Virus record (IMG/VR): IMGVR_UViG_3300040771_000255
Location: 1-47,767 of that record
Length of the DNA: 47,767 nt
Direction: 5' to 3' (one strand)
From: a virus
Every line of letters starts with the position of its first letter. Position 1 is the first letter of the stretch. A program made the position numbers and the translations under genes. Positions 1 through 7,129 of the stretch are shown here, piece after piece. Below the pieces are notes generated by a model that was given only the letters and a program-made list of their open reading frames with translations, was not told the origin of the DNA and ran no database searches.

Positions 1-345
1 GTACTGGTAGTACTTCTACTAATAATACATTTACAGGTGGTACTGTAACTGGTGCCACGCAATTTACTAATGGTATTACTGCGAATACAATATCAGCAAC
101 AACTTATTTTAATTTACCAACTGATATTAGAGTAACTGGTGGAACATATACAAATGGGACAGCTCTATTTACCAATAATACTGGTGGTACATTCAACGTA
201 ACTGGATTTAGTACTGGTAGTACTTCTACTAATAATACATTTACAGGTGGTACTGTAACTGGTGCTACACAATTTACTAATGGGGTTACTGCAAATACTA
301 TCTCAACTACAACAATATCAGCAACAACTTACCTTAATTTACCTT
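1..345 (+). repeat. 210-bp in-frame tandem repeat (70 residues)
   Basis: Bases 1-55 are identical to bases 211-265, and similarity continues to about 345 with scattered, mostly synonymous changes. The second copy carries a small in-frame insertion near its end (about 300-315). The unit is a multiple of three and lies inside the fibre-like gene, so it repeats protein sequence. More copies probably lie to the left of the window. Confidence 0.85.
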
Positions 346-404
346 CCAGTGGTGGAGGGTTATCTTTTGCTCAAATATATTCAATAACAACATTAAATTT
401 ATAA
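1..404 (+). CDS. Repetitive Thr/Gly/Asn-rich tail fibre-like protein (3' part only)
   Basis: The reading frame is open from position 3 to a TAA at 402-404, and the gene begins left of the window. The visible 133 residues are made almost only of Thr, Gly, Asn, Ser, Ala and short beta-prone stretches. The pattern TGGTVTGATQFTNG occurs twice, 70 residues apart. Such low-complexity repeated beta-strands are typical of phage fibre or appendage shafts, and the next gene also looks like a virion surface protein. The C-terminal end (residues SFAQIYSITTLNL) is not repetitive. No enzyme motif is visible. The fibre role is inferred from composition and context. The frame and the repeats are seen directly. 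Confidence 0.7.
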   Translation, partial: TGSTSTNNTFTGGTVTGATQFTNGITANTISATTYFNLPTDIRVTGGTYTNGTALFTNNTGGTFNVTGFSTGSTSTNNTFTGGTVTGATQFTNGVTANTISTTTISATTYLNLPSSGGGLSFAQIYSITTLNL

Positions 405-407
405 ATT

Positions 408-1625
408 ATGATTTTTTTAAACACAATAAATGAAACATTAGAACTTAAAACTAGTTCTACAGCTGACATCGATTTCCAAATTAATTATGTGGATATAATT
501 CCAGCTTCATCGGCAACGCCTGGTAGTAATCAAGGTAAGTCAACTATTATTGGTACAATAATACTATTATCCGCACCTTCTTCAACTATTTCAAGACAAA
601 TTAAATCTGTATTTATTAGAAATAGAAATACGACAACATCAAATACCGTATCTATAATTAAAGACGTATCAGGTGTTGAATATTTATTAACTGGTGATAT
701 TTTATTACAAGCTGGTGCTACTATCACATATGAAAGTAATATAGGTTGGAGTCTTGGTACTATCTTAATAAATACACTTACTAATGATTACCATACCGCT
801 TATCAAGACTGGCAAGCGATTATTGACCCTGTAGCTCCAGCTGCTGGTGATTTAAGGGTTTACGCAAAACCAGTATCTGGTAGAATGTTACCAAAATGGA
901 AAGGTCCATCAGGTCTTGACACGCCATTTCAACCAGCTTTTTTTGGTAATAATATTGTAATGTGGAATCCAGGATTAACTTCTGGAGCTATGATTGGTGG
1001 CGTACAAGCAGTTATAACTGCTGGTGTATCTACACTACCCAGTATTACTAGCAGATACTCTTCTTTGCGTAGAAGTGTTTTTACTTCAGCGACTGGGGTA
1101 AATACAATGAATAGTCTTAGAAGTGAAGCAGCTTTTTTTAGAGGCTCTACTACTGGTGCTGGTGGTTTCTTTTTCTTTTGTAGATTTGGTTTTACAACTT
1201 GGACAATGGGTGATAGATTATTTGTTGGAATGTGTGTCGATACTACAGCTTTATTAACCGCTGACCCATCCGCTAAATTTAATACTTTAGGGTTTGGTGT
1301 TGATGCTGCTGATATCGCTATTTCATTTATGCATAATGATAGTGTTGGTATAGCAACTAAAGACGCAATTGCTGGTCAACCAGCTTTATCTAGTAATAAC
1401 GCATATGATGCTTATATTTTTTGTAGACCTAATGATACTACAGTTTTTTATAGATTAGATGACGTAACAGGTGGTACGACACTTATAGATACATCTACAA
1501 GTGTTGACCTTCCAATATCTACGACTATGTTAATTGCAACTTGTGGTATTGGGAGTGGATTAAATGCTACAGCTGGTGCTGCAGCTATTGGTTTAAATAG
1601 AATGTATATAGAGTCTGATTATTAA
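408..1625 (+). CDS. Putative virion surface / tail fibre protein
   Basis: 405 residues, starting at an ATG three bases after the preceding stop, so the two genes are probably co-transcribed. The N-terminal third (about 1-125) is beta-rich, and a short linker at about 130-150 follows. From about residue 155 there is a globular Gly/Ala/Ser-rich part with the stretch MLPKWKGPSGLDTPFQPAFF. Similar 'K..GPSG.DTP.QP' stretches followed by a jelly-roll-like domain occur, to my knowledge, in phage tail fibre or receptor-binding proteins. No catalytic motif is visible. The position next to a repetitive fibre gene supports a role in the adsorption apparatus. It could instead be a capsid decoration protein. 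Confidence 0.55.
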   Translation: MIFLNTINETLELKTSSTADIDFQINYVDIIPASSATPGSNQGKSTIIGTIILLSAPSSTISRQIKSVFIRNRNTTTSNTVSIIKDVSGVEYLLTGDILLQAGATITYESNIGWSLGTILINTLTNDYHTAYQDWQAIIDPVAPAAGDLRVYAKPVSGRMLPKWKGPSGLDTPFQPAFFGNNIVMWNPGLTSGAMIGGVQAVITAGVSTLPSITSRYSSLRRSVFTSATGVNTMNSLRSEAAFFRGSTTGAGGFFFFCRFGFTTWTMGDRLFVGMCVDTTALLTADPSAKFNTLGFGVDAADIAISFMHNDSVGIATKDAIAGQPALSSNNAYDAYIFCRPNDTTVFYRLDDVTGGTTLIDTSTSVDLPISTTMLIATCGIGSGLNATAGAAAIGLNRMYIESDY

Positions 1626-1666
1626 AAATAGAATTAAAATAATTTACATTAATAAATAAAAACAAT

Positions 1667-2140
1667 ATGTTTGGAAGTAAAAACACTTTTTTCTTACAAG
1701 ATTCAATTATATTAGCTAATAAACGAAACCAATTAATTTTTTTATTAAAAGATATTTGGGATAGAAATAACATAGTAACTTCTTTTTATTTAGAAGCTTA
1801 TGATTTCTTTTGTATTAACCCAAAAGAATTTGATGGTGCGACAATAGTTAAAGATTTAAAAAGTATACCTAATCTTGATATTCACGCTATGATTCATGAT
1901 TATTTATATATAAAATATAAAGTATCTGTTAATTTTAAATATAAATGGTATGCAGATTTAATCTACGCAAAAGAAATGGAGTTAATGGGTGCGTCAGCTT
2001 ATTCAACATGGAGTAGGTTTATAGGGTTAACAATATTTGGTGGGTTATTCTTTACACCAATAATGTATTTTTCTGGTAATAGAATGTCTAGAGATAAAAA
2101 GAGTAGTTTTTTAAAACTTTATACTTTTTTTAAGTCATAA
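1667..2140 (+). CDS. Unknown protein with C-terminal hydrophobic segment (possibly DUF1353-like)
   Basis: 157 residues. The central part has HDYLY at residues 77-81, followed by a helix with ADLIYAKEMELMG (about 96-108) and a hydrophobic segment at about 118-136. This order (an 'HDYLY' box, then an 'AD..F.EAM...G' helix, then an aromatic or hydrophobic helix) recalls the small phage family DUF1353, but the N-terminus does not clearly match and I hold this only as a weak resemblance. The gene ends at 2140, directly abutting the stop codon of the convergent minus-strand gene. The function is not recognised. Confidence 0.6.
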   Translation: MFGSKNTFFLQDSIILANKRNQLIFLLKDIWDRNNIVTSFYLEAYDFFCINPKEFDGATIVKDLKSIPNLDIHAMIHDYLYIKYKVSVNFKYKWYADLIYAKEMELMGASAYSTWSRFIGLTIFGGLFFTPIMYFSGNRMSRDKKSSFLKLYTFFKS

Positions 2141-2293
2141 TTAGTCTTCATCATATATACCTTTTTTTGGTAAGCACTTATCATTAATAAGTTTTTCAAC
2201 AAATGAAAACATCTTTAACCCATTTTCTTCACAATATTTTTTAAGTGTAGAATGGGTTTTTGTTGTTATTTTAATATTCTTATCTCGTTTCAT
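2141..2293 (-). CDS. Small ribbon-helix-helix-like protein, likely regulator
   Basis: 50 residues on the minus strand, ATG at 2293-2291 and TAA at 2143-2141. The protein begins MKRDKNIKITTKTHSTLKKY and continues with CEENGLKMFSFVEKLINDKC. A basic N-terminus, a short beta-strand (NIKITT), a helix (HSTLKKYCEEN), a GLKM turn and a second helix (FVEKLIND) match the beta-helix-helix layout of Arc/MetJ-type DNA-binding proteins. It is the only gene found on the minus strand. Its stop abuts the stop of the convergent neighbour with no gap. A TATAAATA box (its ATATTTATA motif on the minus strand) lies 14 bases upstream, and an inverted repeat follows further up. Regulation of its own divergent region is inference. 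Confidence 0.65.
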   Translation of the reverse strand: MKRDKNIKITTKTHSTLKKYCEENGLKMFSFVEKLINDKCLPKKGIYDED

Positions 2294-2306
2294 TATAGTG
2301 TTTACG

Positions 2307-2314
2307 TATAAATA
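2307..2314 (-). promoter_or_regulatory. ATATTTATA-type promoter motif for the minus-strand gene
   Basis: On the minus strand this reads ATATTTATAC, the same core as the motif found before many plus-strand genes here. It lies 14 bases before the ATG at 2293. The sequence is AT-rich, so a single occurrence is weak evidence. Its position is what supports it. Confidence 0.4.
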
Positions 2315-2328
2315 TAGTAAAAGTATGA

Positions 2329-2356
2329 AAAAAGTATGATAGAATACATACTTTTT
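2329..2356. promoter_or_regulatory. Operator-like inverted repeat between divergent genes
   Basis: AAAAAGTATG (2329-2338) and CATACTTTTT (2347-2356) form a perfect 10-bp inverted repeat with an 8-base spacer. A third half-site, AAAAGTATG, lies at 2319-2327 in direct orientation. The group sits between the minus-strand regulator-like gene and the sheath gene. It could be a binding site for the small ribbon-helix-helix-like protein. It lacks a GC stem followed by a T-run, so a terminator is less likely. Confidence 0.5.
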
Positions 2357-2398
2357 AAAATTAAATTTTATTAAGTCTCTACTTTTGTAAAAAACTGA

Positions 2399-2412
2399 AT
2401 ATTTATAATAAA
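2399..2412 (+). promoter_or_regulatory. Putative phage middle/late promoter before the sheath gene
   Basis: The sequence is ATATTTATAATAAA, the fullest form of a motif that recurs upstream of structural genes in this window. It lies 46 bases before the sheath ATG and faces away from the minus-strand gene. The leader after it is A-rich with no Shine-Dalgarno sequence. Confidence 0.5.
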
Positions 2413-2458
2413 GAAAAGAATAAAGTAAATAATATTAAAAAATAAAAAAAGAAATAAT

Positions 2459-5308
2459 ATGTCACAAAATGTATTCGTTAGTCCTGGTGTTTATACTTCA
2501 GAAAAAGACATTTCATTCATAACACGTCAAGTAGGTGTAACCGCACTTGGGTTAGTTGGTGAAACAACTATTGGTCCAGCTTTCCAGCCAATATTTATAA
2601 CAAATTATGGTGAGTTTCAGTCATTCTTTGGTGGTTTAAATGCTACTAAAGTAAAAGATACTGGTGCTCCACAATATGAATTACCATATATTGCAAAATC
2701 ATATTTATCACAAGCTAATCAATTATTTGTAACTAGAGTTTTAGGGTTTTCTGGTTTCAAAGCTGGCGAAGCTTGGGGAATAACATTGGATGCAGCTATT
2801 GACCCTGAAACAGAGGTTGTAACACAAACAGCTACAAATGTACCAACATTATTTACATTTCAATCAACAACTGGTGCAACAGGTAGTGTAACTAGTTTAA
2901 CTTCAAGTAATCCAAGAATTCAAACATTATTTAATGCTGGTATATTAGACACAGCATTAACTGGGTTAAATCTTGCAACTGTAGGTATGACTGGAACTAC
3001 AGGTACAGAACCATTATATTATAAAATAGCTAGTAATTTTAGTGGTATTAGTTTTACTTTTAGAGTTGGTTCAGTTGGTACTAGCGGTACTTTATTAACT
3101 GGTTCTACTAGTGGTGTAACAATTCAATACAGTGGAACATCATATACTGATTGTGAGAATCAATTAGTTGCTTTAATTCGTTCTAGAGGTACAATTAACT
3201 CTTCAACTGAATTACCAGCATTTGAGGTAACTGGTTCGACTGGTGTTGCTTTTGACCCATCTTATTTAGATGCGACTATGGACGCTAAAGGTGATTTTTC
3301 ACTTAGTGGTAACTCAACACTACAGGGTTTATTCGATTATAACTTATCATTAGATTCAACAAAAATGAATTATATGCCTAGAGTATTAGGTGTTAGTGCA
3401 CAAGATGGTAAAACAGCTTTATTCGTAGAAGAATTATATGGTAATTTATTTAATGATTTATATACTGCTGGTAAAATTATCGGTGTAAAACAAACATTAG
3501 TAAAATACGGTAAAACATTTGAAGAATATCGTACTCAATATCAATCAGCTGAAACTCCTTATGTTGTTTCAGAATTACGTGGTAATAAAGTATTAAGATT
3601 ATTTAAATTTATAACTATTTCTGATGGTAACGCAGCAAATGAACAATTTAAAATATCAATCATTAATATTAAACCAGATGCTAGAGAATTTGATGTTTTA
3701 GTACGTAGTTTTTATGATACCGATGCACAGCCAGTAATATTAGAAAGTTATAGCCGTTGTACTATGGACCCTACTTCAGATAAATTTATTGGTAGAAGAA
3801 TTGGTACTGTTGATGGTTTATATGTTTCTAAATCATCTTACATTGTAGTTGAATTAGACGAGTCTTCAGATACTAGCGGTGCATTTCCAGCTGGTTTTGT
3901 TGGTCTACCAGTTAGAGATTATAAATCAAATAGTAACACAACAGTTATTGAACCATCATTAACTTATAAAAAGACATATGGTGCATTTGAGAATAAACGT
4001 AAATATTATTTAGGTCTTTCAAATACTCAAGGTATTGATGCTGACTTTTTTGATTATAAAGGTATGCCATCTAATCTATCTTATGATAGTTGGACAGGTT
4101 TAACTAAAGGTTTCCACATGGATATTGATGCTTCTGGTGTTACTATTGATAACGTGGTTTTACCATTAGGTACTGGTGGTACTTACAACCCAATATTTGA
4201 GTTTGAAACGGGTAATGCTCAATTTAGAACAGATAATGGATTAACTGGTACTGATTATGAAAAAATTTATGCTCGTAAATTTACATTCGCACCTTATGGT
4301 GGTTTTGATGGGTGGGATGTTTATCGTACAAGTAGAACAAATAAAGATACGTACATAGTTAATGGTGCAAAGGGTATTAGTGGTAGAATTTCTGGTGCTT
4401 TTTCTTATAAAACATTAACAAACGGTGATATTGGTATAAATTCAGATTACTACGCTTATTTAGAAGCTATCTATACATTCCAAAACCCAGAAGCGGTAAA
4501 TATTAATGTATTTGCAACGCCTGGAATTGATAATGTTGATAACACTAACTTGATTGAAGCTGCAATAGAAATGGTAGAACAAGATAGAGCAGATTCACTT
4601 TATATTATGACAACACCAGATGTAAATAGTGGTGGTGATATTATGAGTGTCGAAGACGTTGTTGGTTTATTAGATGGTGGTTTTGATAGTAATTATTCTG
4701 CAACATATTGGCCTTGGGTACAAATAAACGATACTGAAAATAATGTATTAATTTATGTTCCACCAACAAGAGATGTTGTTAGAAATATAGCATTCACAGA
4801 TAATATCGCATTCCCATGGTTTGCAGCGGCTGGTATAAATAGAGGTGATGTTGACGCAATTAAAGCTAGAAAAAAATTAACACTAGCTGAGAGAGATGTT
4901 CTTTATGAAAATAGAATTAACCCTGTTGCAACATTTACATCTGATGGTATAAAAATATGGGGTAATAAAACACTTCAAGTTAAAGAATCAGCACTTAACA
5001 GAATTAATGTTAGAAGATTATTATTACAATCAAGAAAACTTATATCTGCAGTTTCTATCAGATTATTATTTGAACAAAATGATTCAGTTGTTAGAAACCA
5101 ATTCTTAGGACTTGTTAACCCGATATTAGAAAATATCAGAAGTGAAAGAGGTCTTACTGACTTTAGAGTACAACTTTCAAATAGCCCAGAAGATATTGAT
5201 AGAAATCAATTAACTGGTCAAATATTCTTGAAACCAACACGTGCTCTTGAATTTATTAAATTAGAATTTGTAATTATGAATACTGGAGCTTCGTTCTCTA
5301 ACATTTAA
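2459..5308 (+). CDS. 18: Contractile tail sheath protein (T4 gp18-like)
   Basis: 949 residues. The N-terminus (VFVSPGVYTSEKDIS) is the typical start of contractile sheath proteins. The C-terminal part has the conserved sheath fold signature: an arm with ESALNRINVRRLLL, a helix-rich section, then NPILENIRSERGLTDFRV and a closing strand (FIKLEFVIMNTGASF). Sheath subunits stack around the tail tube and contract during infection. It is longer than T4 gp18 (659 residues). The extra length seems to lie in a Thr/Gly/Ser-rich section at about 120-300, likely an exposed inserted domain. The gene is monocistronic, with a promoter motif before it and a terminator after it, as suits a very abundant protein. 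Confidence 0.95.
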   Translation: MSQNVFVSPGVYTSEKDISFITRQVGVTALGLVGETTIGPAFQPIFITNYGEFQSFFGGLNATKVKDTGAPQYELPYIAKSYLSQANQLFVTRVLGFSGFKAGEAWGITLDAAIDPETEVVTQTATNVPTLFTFQSTTGATGSVTSLTSSNPRIQTLFNAGILDTALTGLNLATVGMTGTTGTEPLYYKIASNFSGISFTFRVGSVGTSGTLLTGSTSGVTIQYSGTSYTDCENQLVALIRSRGTINSSTELPAFEVTGSTGVAFDPSYLDATMDAKGDFSLSGNSTLQGLFDYNLSLDSTKMNYMPRVLGVSAQDGKTALFVEELYGNLFNDLYTAGKIIGVKQTLVKYGKTFEEYRTQYQSAETPYVVSELRGNKVLRLFKFITISDGNAANEQFKISIINIKPDAREFDVLVRSFYDTDAQPVILESYSRCTMDPTSDKFIGRRIGTVDGLYVSKSSYIVVELDESSDTSGAFPAGFVGLPVRDYKSNSNTTVIEPSLTYKKTYGAFENKRKYYLGLSNTQGIDADFFDYKGMPSNLSYDSWTGLTKGFHMDIDASGVTIDNVVLPLGTGGTYNPIFEFETGNAQFRTDNGLTGTDYEKIYARKFTFAPYGGFDGWDVYRTSRTNKDTYIVNGAKGISGRISGAFSYKTLTNGDIGINSDYYAYLEAIYTFQNPEAVNINVFATPGIDNVDNTNLIEAAIEMVEQDRADSLYIMTTPDVNSGGDIMSVEDVVGLLDGGFDSNYSATYWPWVQINDTENNVLIYVPPTRDVVRNIAFTDNIAFPWFAAAGINRGDVDAIKARKKLTLAERDVLYENRINPVATFTSDGIKIWGNKTLQVKESALNRINVRRLLLQSRKLISAVSIRLLFEQNDSVVRNQFLGLVNPILENIRSERGLTDFRVQLSNSPEDIDRNQLTGQIFLKPTRALEFIKLEFVIMNTGASFSNI

Positions 5309-5327
5309 TAGAATATAATAAATAATT

Positions 5328-5354
5328 AAACCTCTATTTTTAGAGGTTTTTTTA
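5328..5354 (+). terminator. Rho-independent terminator after the sheath gene
   Basis: AAACCTCTA (5328-5336) pairs with TAGAGGTTT (5341-5349) around a TTTT loop and is followed by further T residues. It lies 20 bases after the sheath stop codon. Confidence 0.85.
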
Positions 5355-5365
5355 TTTTATTAGAT

Positions 5366-5379
5366 ATATTTATAATAAA
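5366..5379 (+). promoter_or_regulatory. Putative phage middle/late promoter
   Basis: ATATTTATAATAAA, identical over 14 bases to the motif before the sheath gene. It sits between a terminator and the next ATG (5388), leaving a very short leader of eight bases. Confidence 0.5.
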
Positions 5380-5387
5380 CCAATGAT

Positions 5388-5792
5388 ATGACTAAAATTA
5401 GAATAACAGAAAAACAATATGAGGTGATTCTTTCATATAAATCTTTATTGAAAGAGGGTGATGATGCGATTAAAACTGATTTAAAGGTTATTTTAGCTAT
5501 TAGTGTGTTAATTGGGTTGAATATTACTGGCCATAATAAAATAATGGCTGATATGGCTTTAAAAGACAAAACAATATTTACTAAAATAAAAGAAACGTTA
5601 GAATCTAAAGATGATTTAGAAGAATTAGTAAAAGCTTTAGAGATAAAGGGACTTAAGAAACCAGAAAAAAAATTAAAAGATGTTATGGGTTCACTTATTA
5701 GTAAATTCAATACTTTATCAAATGAAAATGGTTTTAATATCAAATTATCACCAACTGCTATGGTAAATTTAAATAATCTAGATTCAGAATAA
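5388..5792 (+). CDS. Unknown small protein between sheath and tube genes
   Basis: 134 residues, not recognised. The N-terminus is MTKIRITEKQYEVIL and resembles the N-terminus of the 373-residue protein at 8696 (MAKKIKISESQYNTLQKYLV), so the two share an N-terminal tag-like stretch. Residues 5-8 hold an I-x-T-E type motif (I6-T7-E8), which fits the (I/L)-x-E rule of T4-type prohead proteases. A hydrophobic stretch at about 33-47 (ILAISVLIGLNI) could be a membrane-proximal helix or core. The rest is charged and helical. The gene has its own promoter motif and lies between two major tail genes, which suggests a virion or assembly role. That is inference. Confidence 0.6.
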   Translation: MTKIRITEKQYEVILSYKSLLKEGDDAIKTDLKVILAISVLIGLNITGHNKIMADMALKDKTIFTKIKETLESKDDLEELVKALEIKGLKKPEKKLKDVMGSLISKFNTLSNENGFNIKLSPTAMVNLNNLDSE

Positions 5793-5805
5793 AAATAAAA
5801 TAAAT

Positions 5806-5839
5806 TATTTATAAAAAAAATAAAATATGAATATTTATA
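5806..5839 (+). promoter_or_regulatory. Two copies of the TATTTATA promoter motif before the tube gene
   Basis: TATTTATA occurs at 5806-5813 and again at 5832-5839, the second within AATATTTATAAATAAT. The second copy is 34 bases before the tube ATG. No terminator separates this unit from the preceding gene. Confidence 0.45.
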
Positions 5840-5873
5840 AATAATAATAACAATAAATTAAAACAAAAACAAC

Positions 5874-6362
5874 ATGGCTGATTTACTAATGAAAATGCCC
5901 TTACCATACGAACCTAAAAAGAAAAATCGTTGGTTAATTACATTCCCAGCTGATTTAGGTATCCAACAATGGTGGTTATCAACAGCTTCAAGACCTTCTA
6001 TAACACAAAATGAAGTCGAAATTCAATTTTTAAATACATCTACATGGGTTTTAGGTAGATTTACTTGGGAATCAATCGATGTGGTATTCCGTGACCCTAT
6101 TGGACCATCAGCAACACAAGCTATTATGGAATGGGTACGTTTACATTCTGAGTCTATTACTGGTCGTCAAGGTTATGCTGCTGGTTATAAAAGACCTGTT
6201 GAACTTGAAATGCTTGACCCTACTGGTGTTGTAGTTGAGAAATGGTTATTAGATGGAACTATGTTAACTAACGTTGGTTTTGGTGATTTAGCTATGGATG
6301 ATGATAGTATTGCTGAAGTTACAACAACACTTAGATTTGATAGAGCTATTCTACTTTTCTAA
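5874..6362 (+). CDS. 19: Tail tube protein (T4 gp19-like)
   Basis: 162 residues, almost the length of T4 gp19 (163). It contains the features of tube subunits: an N-terminal strand with NRWLITFPADLG, the section STWVLGRFTWESIDVVFRDP, then a helix (ATQAIMEWVRLHSE), and closing strands ending in TTTLRFDRAILLF. It forms the inner tube through which DNA passes, polymerising on the baseplate hub inside the sheath. It follows the sheath gene with one small gene between, close to the usual 18-19 order. The leader is A-rich (AAACAAAAACAAC) without a Shine-Dalgarno sequence. Confidence 0.93.
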   Translation: MADLLMKMPLPYEPKKKNRWLITFPADLGIQQWWLSTASRPSITQNEVEIQFLNTSTWVLGRFTWESIDVVFRDPIGPSATQAIMEWVRLHSESITGRQGYAAGYKRPVELEMLDPTGVVVEKWLLDGTMLTNVGFGDLAMDDDSIAEVTTTLRFDRAILLF

Positions 6363-6380
6363 AATTTAAATTTAAAAAAT

Positions 6381-6992
6381 ATGAGAAAAATTGATAAATC
6401 ATTAAATATAGCAAAAGCTAATTTATTATCAGAACAAAGATATTTAACATCTAAGGGTATTATACGTGAAAGTGTTGAAAATGATGGTGCTGATGGTGAT
6501 GAAACTGATATGATTAACTACATTAAAAGTTTAGGTGGATTAAAGGAAGAACCATTAAATGAATTATCACCAGAGTTAAAACAGAGAGCTTTTGATTCAG
6601 CTTCTGATGAAGCTAGTAAATTAAAAAATAGTGGGGATAAGGATAACTATAATCCATTAAAAGGTGATAGAAGATTACAACAAGCTAACACTATTGGTAA
6701 CACGGTTGACCCAAAATTTATTAAAGTTGCTAACGATATTGGAACTTATTTAGGACTTCAAGCTACAGTAAAAAAGGTTTCAGACCCAAGAGGTGATAAA
6801 ATAAGTCTTAGTTTTCATAAAGGTGGTGAAGTTGGTACATATGATAAGATTTTATTATATACTATAACTAAAAATGGTTATGATGATTATGTTAAAAATG
6901 TCCAATTACCAGAAAACTTCGCTAGGAGAATTGAGAGGTTAATAATGGCACTTCAACAAAATGAGTTAGCTGGAGAACAAACAGCAAGATAA
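6381..6992 (+). CDS. Unknown tail-region protein
   Basis: 203 residues, not recognised. The N-terminus is basic and helical with L16-S17-E18 (LLSEQRYL), followed by an acidic stretch (about 33-45, rich in D and E) and a polar middle. The second half (about 115-200) looks globular with alternating strands, for example LGLQATVKKVSDPRGDKISL. It lies 18 bases after the tube gene and shares its transcript, ending at a strong terminator. Position suggests a tail assembly or virion-associated protein. The (I/L)-x-E motif near the N-terminus is like that of several neighbours. Confidence 0.6.
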   Translation: MRKIDKSLNIAKANLLSEQRYLTSKGIIRESVENDGADGDETDMINYIKSLGGLKEEPLNELSPELKQRAFDSASDEASKLKNSGDKDNYNPLKGDRRLQQANTIGNTVDPKFIKVANDIGTYLGLQATVKKVSDPRGDKISLSFHKGGEVGTYDKILLYTITKNGYDDYVKNVQLPENFARRIERLIMALQQNELAGEQTAR

Positions 6993-7012
6993 TACACATA
7001 TTAAATAAAATT

Positions 7013-7042
7013 AAAACCACTTAGAAATAAGTGGTTTTTTTT
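7013..7042 (+). terminator. Rho-independent terminator after the tube operon
   Basis: AAAACCACTT (7013-7022) and AAGTGGTTTT (7029-7038) form a 10-bp stem with a six-base loop, followed by more T residues. Confidence 0.88.
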
Positions 7043-7088
7043 ATTTTACGTTAATTTTAATAGTCTTTACAAAAAAATAAAATTATAT

Positions 7089-7099
7089 ATATTTATTTT
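7089..7099 (+). promoter_or_regulatory. Putative middle/late promoter, variant motif
   Basis: ATATTTATTTT, a one-base variant of the ATATTTATA core, lies between the terminator at 7013-7042 and the ATG at 7130. It is weaker than the other copies but in the same position relative to terminator and gene. Confidence 0.35.
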
Positions 7100-7129
7100 A
7101 AAGAGTTATAAAAAATAAATAGTTTTAAT

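Noticed and set aside
1-345. Repeats as a CRISPR array
   Set aside because: Two long in-frame 210-bp units encode protein. There are no short direct repeats with unique spacers.
2380-2387. TACTTTTG box resembling a host -7 element before the sheath gene
   Set aside because: No TTG lies 17-23 bases upstream. The same box at 28594-28601 is also unpaired and is part of a hairpin.
5360-5743. Minus-strand frame opposite the small gene at 5388
   Set aside because: It covers the terminator and promoter region and has no start context. The plus-strand gene has a good promoter motif and start.
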